Source of the DNA: Acanthamoeba lenticulata
Lineage: Eukaryota > Discosea > Longamoebia > Acanthamoebidae
DNA length: 10,869 nucleotides
Reading direction: 5' to 3'
Assembly: GCA_002179805.1 (NCBI GenBank)
Contig: NAVB01001638.1
Location: 1 to 10,869 of the forward strand
Below the pieces are notes generated by a model. That model did no database searches and was not told the DNA's origin. It saw only the letters and a program-made list of their open reading frames with translations. The translations under genes were made by a program, and so were the position numbers. Below are positions 6,025-10,869 of the stretch, piece by piece (the first letter of the stretch is position 1; each line of letters starts with the position of its first letter).

Positions 6025-9000
6025 ATGAAGAACGAAGAGGGCCGCGTGAACGGCGAAGAAGCACTTCCTGAAGTTGCTTCCTCTTTTTCTTCTTCTTCTT
6101 CTTCTTCCTCCTCCTCCTCATTACATCAGCACTACTTGCGAACTCTGCCAAGCAGAGTGCAACGGGCGGATGAACTCGAATCAGAGGACACAAACGTGAT
6201 CAAGTCTTTTGATGTGCTTACACTCTCTCCTCATCGTTATGACGACCTTTATCTTCAAGTTGATGCCTCCTACGGTAGCCCCTCAGCCACGCTATCTGCT
6301 GTTGTCGACGAGGGTGCTCTCTCCGGTACTAAACACATCATTGCGCCCGCTCTGCCCTATCGCGCTCCGTGCTTCCTTTCCTCCCTCCTCTTTCTTTCTT
6401 TCTTTTTCCCTAACTCAAACGTGCGCGTGGTCAGCAACGGCACTTGAGTTGTATCCTTTGGACGGGCGGGCAGCTAGAGCCGCTCTCGCTAGGCTGAAGG
6501 AACTCCGTCGGCTCAAGGCGCGCCTTGCAAAAGAGGGGCCCACCGAAGAGACACTCACCATGCTGGAGGTGCCATGTTCTCTTCGTCCCTTTCTTTCTTT
6601 CTCTGTTTTCTTCTTCCTCGGCAGTTTCGTAGCACGTGCAAGTGTTGCGCCGGTTCTCGGCGACACACGAGGTGTCCCTCTTACCACCCACCTCGCGCTC
6701 GACACATCTACCAGAACCTTCGGGCTACGATTGGGCAGGCCTCTTGTGCGGCCCTCCAGAGGGGCGAGGTCATTCTAAGCCTCGGCTGTCTGGTCCTGGT
6801 TCGCTCCAATCACATCCTGATTTTTATGCGGCTGCTTCATAATGTTCACTGTTGCGTGAGCTTCACACGTGTTCGTCGTTGTGTACCCGGGTGTGTCTCT
6901 TGCCTGCGTTTCGTCCGCTTCGTTAGATTCGCCATCGAGCCACGGGCATGTTCCTAAGCGTTGCGCAGCGCCAATCTGGAACGGCACCTCCTGAAACGGT
7001 ACTTTGCTTCAAGCAGCCGATGAAGAAGAGCGGACTGTCTCCATCGTCGTGGTTCCGACTGGGGCCTCCGCCCAAGGCGAACAGCGCAAGCCATGTCCTT
7101 TCGGCGTCCACTCGTTTCGTACGTCTCCTCTCGCCTCCTTTTCATCTCTCCTCAAGGCGATGGGGCAGCGCTGGCTGTGGTGTGCCGTAGAGCTGACGCT
7201 GTCATCGCCGTTGGGGGCACGTGCTTCCCCATGGCAGATCCTCTCAGACACCACGCTCTCCATCTCTCCTGCCCGTATGCCCGACCGCTTCATCTCCATT
7301 GATGGCAACACGACCGTCCTCCGCCCGGCTGGCAAAGCCTCCGTTTTCCGGCTGACTAAGCACGGTTCCCGCAAACTTAAGCTCCTCGTAACGCCCGCCT
7401 CTCTCTCCTTCGCGAGTCCCGCTTTGTGTTCCTCCTTCCCCCCACCCCACAATCCTTTCCTTTCTCTCTCTCTCTCTCTCCCTCTCTTGCAAGAGCTCAT
7501 CTCACTTGCAACCTCCCGGGTGCCACCACGTGGTGTTGGTGGTGGGTGTGTGTGTGTCTCCACGTGTTCCGTGACGGGGCAGAATGGTACTACCGTGCGA
7601 CTCTACCATGAGGAGCTGGGCCACTTGGCAGTCGAAGGGAGTAGCGGTATGCCACTGCTTGACCTCGTCCCTCCAAAACTATTTCTCGCTCGCTCGCTCG
7701 CTCACTCTCTCTCTCTCCCCATTCAACGGCTTTGGTTTTGTGTGCTTTCTGTGGTTGGGCTGTCGACAGTTTTCTTCCGGGCCTGGAACTGTATGGCCGG
7801 TGCGCCTGCGTGCGATGTGCTAGAAGCGCTTGACAGCTTGTGGGTCATCGAAAAAGATCAACCAGCCATCGAGAACACGAGCGGGAGTGTGGCCCCAAAG
7901 TCCTCGCCTTCTTTGAGCTCGCAGGAGGCGCCCCCGGTTGATGCTGACAACGCAGGTCCTCAGCCGATCTACATCAATGATGCGTTTCACGTGCGGCATG
8001 CCCTCTCTGGCCAGTACCTCACCCTGCATCCTGCTGGTGCTGGTGCCAGTGCTGCCTGGTCTATGCCCACTGCCACGACCGTGATGACCACACCGACCAC
8101 CACCAGCACCAGCACCACCACCGTTACCAGCCAGGCGAGGGACGAAAGCAGGCGCCAATCTGGGCTTGCGCCCAGCGGGAAAGACCGCGCTGCTGGATTC
8201 CTCTCTCACCAACGTGGAGGCAGCACTTGCGAGTACCACCAGCTTACTCTCGTTTCTGCACCCAGCACAACCACCACCTTCTCCTTCTACGACCCGTTCT
8301 CCCAGGTGTGTGCTGCCCGCCTGCTCTGCGACAACATGGGGATGCATGCCGCCTCTCCCTCCTCTCCTCTCCCTCCTCACCACATGGTCTCGGCAGAGTG
8401 GCTCGCGAGATAAAAAGAGAGCCAAGGCGGGTGCGATGGCACACTTGGTGCACGTTGCCACGAGGTCCTGTCTCTACACTCCGCCCTCCACCACGACCAC
8501 CACTCCTCCCAGTTCGTCGAGCCTGGTAGAAGCGCCTCTCTCCCAATGCCATCAAAAACCACGCAGTTCCGGCTGACGTTGAGAGGGGGGGGGGGATGGC
8601 TGATACGTGGGGGCGACAAACGCCATCTGGTGCCACCAATCCTGCAGGGCCTCTTTCGCTTGATTTCAGGTGTGGGGATGGAGAAGGCCTCCGCGGAAAG
8701 AAAGCTGTTCTCCGCCCACCCTCTGGAGTCCTCATCCCCGCTACCAGCTGCCCTGGCTGAGGCCCACGCCCTCGGGGCTTTCTTCTGCAGCGTGCTTTCA
8801 TCGGCATTCTCTCCCCTCCCCCTCCCCCTCTCGCCCTCCCTAAGGGCCTCGTTCCTCCCTTTTTCTTTTTTTTTCTTTTTTTAAAAATAATGATGATGGT
8901 GATGACCACCACAGTTGGAGGCGTCCCGAGAGCTTTCCGGCCACTCGCTCAAGGCTCTTAACAAGACACTCGCCCAGCTGATCCGGTTTTGCTCGCCGTC

Positions 9001-10869
9001 TGCTGACCCCTATTCGGTGGAGGCCGAGCCATCGCCCCTCGCTCAAGCCATCTTTGGAGGAGCACAACCTCAGGTGCTCCCTTGCCCCTCCTCCAACAGT
9101 AGCGCCAAGCCCCATCTATCCATCCCATCCATCCAGATCCTACTACTGGCTCCGCTGAACTATTATTTGGCCTTCCTCCCTCCCCCCCCCCAAAAGCTGT
9201 TGGCGCCTCTGGTGGCCTTATGGGAAGGGATGACGAACTATCTCCTCCGCATTGAGAGCCAGCACGGCGCTTCGTCTTCCTCGATGGAATCCAACCCGGG
9301 TTTCAAGGATCCTCTCGCTACACGCATCAAGTGCGCCCAGTTTTAGTTTTACTATTTATTTATTTTTATTTATTTTTTGTTGGTATCCTTTGATTTGCTC
9401 TAGCTGACGAAACCTTCCGCTAGATTTGTGCTCAACGTGTGCCGCCTCATTGGCCAGGCGCTCCATCTTGTGGTCAAGGGCTGTCCAACCAACGCGCTGG
9501 CCATGACGCCCTACTTCCCTCGCCTCCTTCAGGTGCGCGCACCTCATATGTGAGTGGTTTGTCGTCAAGGCCGGCGCACCGCAAAAGTTTGATGCGCGTG
9601 TGTTTTGTTTTTTGTTTTTTGTTTTTTGTTTGGTTTTGTGTTATGCTGATGGTGACGGTTGTGTGTTGTGTCCATTCGCCTCTTTCCCCAACAGCTGGTG
9701 GGGCAAAAGGTGGGTGTGGTCGACTGCCTCCACGAGATCACGCGATTGAATGAGCCCCTCCTCCTGGACCTCACGCCCGAGCTGTTGGCCCCGCTGGTCC
9801 AGGAAGCCTTTCATCACCGTGTCGCCAAGTCCGCACATCTCTCTTTCTTTTTAACTTCCGCTTTCCCTTTCCCTCCTCCGCCCACTGGCGTGCGCCGCAC
9901 TGCAGATGATCCTTAACAAAAAAAGAGCTCTAAGGCGTTGCGTCGCCCCACCAGATACGTGCGCATCCTCCGTCAGACGTGCCTCCACGGCGACCGCCCC
10001 ATCCTGGCCAACCAGACCGCTATCGCTGCGTCTCTCATGCATTTCCGTCCCTTTCGCCTGCAGGTATATTGATTTATTATCTATCTCGACCTGGCCCGCA
10101 CTCACAGCTCCTATGAAATGCAGCCCCCCCCTCCCCTCCCTTCCCCGAGACCTCACTCCCCCCCCCAAAGACCAATACGCAACAGGCCCAAGTGAGCATT
10201 TCCTTTGCCACCGGTGAAAACATCAAGAAGAAGAAGAAGAAGAAGTGTTTTGTGGACTTCATCAGCTTCATCACTGACTACAAGAAGGAGAGCGACATCC
10301 TTTGGTTCGATCAAATGCTGCGTCTCATCGGTTCTCTATGCCAGGTCCACCAGCCCCCCCCCAAATTGAGTGGCTATCTTACCCCAATAGATATATATAT
10401 ATATATTTCAATATATTTTTAACAAACATACAGATAACAAAAACAGAAGGGGCCTGATGGGCCCACTCTTTTTCTCTCGTCTCTCCTGCCTTCAGGCGGC
10501 TCGCTCACACGCACATGCACACGCACAAAAACCAGGAGGCCCCTAGTCAGCTGCTTGCACAGGTTGCCGATCTAGTGCCTGCGCAGAGTCTACTAGCGCT
10601 GGTGCAACTGGAGGAAGTGCCAACCAAGATTCGCTCGCGCCTCCTCCACGTGTTCACCTGTGTCTACGCACCAGTCTACGGCATCACTGAGCATGATGCA
10701 TCCATGCTCGGCCCTGACCCTGCGCTTGCTCAGAATGGCTCACCTGTCGTACCTCCTCACCGGGTGCCCACCCCCCACCCTTCCACTCCGCCAACCGCCG
10801 CATACTGCGGTGCACCACCACCTGTAGTGCTGATCAGGGTCTTTGGTGGGGCCTCTCTCTCTCTCTCTC
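6025..10869 (+). CDS. ITPR: inositol 1,4,5-trisphosphate receptor-like Ca2+ release channel, N-terminal part, many exons
   Basis: Exons with matching phases: 6025..6325, 6435..6568, 7014 or 7017..7415, 7494..7519, 7583..7646, 7770..8305, 8397..about 8525, 8915..9073, 9197..9330, 9424..9532, 9695..9828, 9955..10063, 10186..10344, 10536..>10869; boundaries at 6569-7013 and 8526-8914 are unresolved. Family order is visible. The start reads SFDVLTLSPHRYDDLYL after a poly-Ser run. MIR-type units follow: TTVRLYHEELGHLAVEG, then SVFFRAW...LDSLWVIEKDQP, FHVRHALSGQYLTLHP, YHQLTLVSAPS and AHLVHVATRSCLYTP. The RIH solenoid begins SLKALNKTLAQLIRF and continues FVLNVCRLIGQALHL, LVGQKVGVVDCLHEITRLNE, YVRILRQTCLHGDRPI, DQMLRLIGSLCQ and LEEVPTKIRSRLLHVF. 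These match IP3R order and spacing almost without gaps in the RIH part. Such channels release Ca2+ from the ER. The pore is beyond the window. A ryanodine-type receptor is the alternative. ATG 5953 is an alternative start. Confidence 0.75.
6086..6119 (+). repeat. TCT/TCC trinucleotide run encoding poly-Ser
   Basis: A run of TCT then TCC codons in the first IP3R-like exon encodes about a dozen serines before the first recognisable domain residues. Length variation would only change the linker. Confidence 0.85.
7462..7480. repeat. CT dinucleotide repeat in a proposed intron
   Basis: Pure CT run just before the acceptor CTTGCAAG at 7493. It serves as the pyrimidine tract of the proposed 78-nt intron 7416-7493. 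Confidence 0.8.
7684..7718. repeat. GCTC tetranucleotide then CT repeat in a proposed intron
   Basis: Four to five CGCT/GCTC units followed by a CT run, inside proposed intron 7647-7769. The tetranucleotide array is a likely polymorphic marker. Confidence 0.8.
9601..9636. repeat. TTTTTTG repeat in an intron
   Basis: Repeated GTTTTTT units within the intron 9533-9694 of the IP3R-like gene; simple-sequence, no other signal. Confidence 0.75.
10225..10245 (+). repeat. seven AAG codons encoding poly-Lys
   Basis: Seven AAG codons in exon 10186..10344 follow GENI and precede CFVDFISF. They create a strongly basic patch inside the RIH solenoid part of the IP3R-like protein. Confidence 0.9.
10390..10406. 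repeat. AT dinucleotide repeat in an intron
   Basis: ATATATAT run in intron 10345-10535. Confidence 0.8.
10853..10869. repeat. CT repeat at the window edge
   Basis: CT run reaching the right edge. Comparable runs upstream lie in intron pyrimidine tracts, so the IP3R-like exon opened at 10536 may already have ended, for example at a donor such as CACCAGTCTACGG near 10675 or near 10835. Confidence 0.6.

Noticed and set aside
6574..6957. 127-codon plus-strand open frame, considered as an IP3R-like exon
   Set aside because: Cys/Arg-rich without family similarity; only its beginning (from 6624) could be an exon after the GGCAG acceptor, and phases did not settle it.
7009..7563. 184-codon minus-strand open frame
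   Set aside because: Arg/Glu-rich product comes from complemented CT-rich introns and exons of the IP3R-like gene; no domain is visible.
7820..8461. 213-codon minus-strand open frame
   Set aside because: It lies opposite the MIR exon of the IP3R-like gene, which carries family motifs on the plus strand; the Gly/Arg content is a composition effect.
8244..8912. 222-codon minus-strand open frame
   Set aside because: Low-complexity Arg/Gly/Lys product overlapping plus-strand exons; no family motif.
9601..9640. Possible structured RNA or regulatory element in GT/T-rich repeats
   Set aside because: It is simple sequence inside a well-supported intron with no pairing pattern.
10487..10536. Pyrimidine-rich acceptor CTTCAG before 10496 for the last visible IP3R-like exon
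   Set aside because: Phase 0 from the previous exon would hit a stop (TAG) within about 17 codons; the acceptor at 10535 keeps the frame and gives near gapless spacing to IP3R.

Overview
The window looks like nuclear DNA of a eukaryote with compact, intron-containing genes. Introns are short (about 60-190 nt), many use GTG-type donors, acceptors have strong pyrimidine tracts, and CTAAC/CTGAC branch-point-like motifs recur. Coding DNA is fairly GC-rich and lies beside AT-rich transposon debris. Compact spacing plus an IP3-receptor gene suggests a protist, perhaps a heterokont (stramenopile) alga, but lineage cannot be proven from this window. No prokaryotic signals, rRNA, tRNA or CRISPR were seen.

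Layout: (1) 1-1165, plus strand: the last four exons of an ELL-associated factor (EAF) gene, entering from the left edge. (2) about 1195-4850: an AT-rich transposon graveyard. It holds one short Tc1/mariner-type element with TA target sites and inverted ends placed 31 bp after the EAF stop, two more copies of the same terminal repeat, a frameshifted DDE transposase pseudogene on the minus strand, a second diverged transposase scrap on the plus strand, a duplicated non-coding segment, a minisatellite, and an unrecognised three-exon coding fragment (3943-4367). (3) 4851-5344: AT-rich spacer with a TATA-like box. (4) 5345-5805, plus strand: a four-exon gene for a small selenoprotein K/SelG-family membrane protein (83 aa by my model) without selenocysteine or cysteine. 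(5) from about 6025 to the right edge, plus strand: a many-exon gene for an inositol 1,4,5-trisphosphate receptor (IP3R)-like calcium channel. Only the N-terminal cytosolic part is present (ligand-binding/suppressor region, MIR repeats, RIH alpha-solenoid); the channel pore lies beyond the window.

How the genes may work together: in mammals selenoprotein K is the partner of the palmitoyltransferase DHHC6, and this pair palmitoylates and stabilises the IP3 receptor in the ER. Finding a SelK-family gene immediately upstream, on the same strand, of an IP3R-like gene is therefore the most notable feature of the window. EAF belongs to a separate process (RNA polymerase II elongation) and is separated from this pair by the transposon zone.

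Limits: exon models were built by hand from phase consistency and family similarity. EAF, SelK-like and the 3' half of the IP3R-like model are internally consistent. IP3R exons between 6569 and 7013 and between 8526 and 8914 are not resolved.
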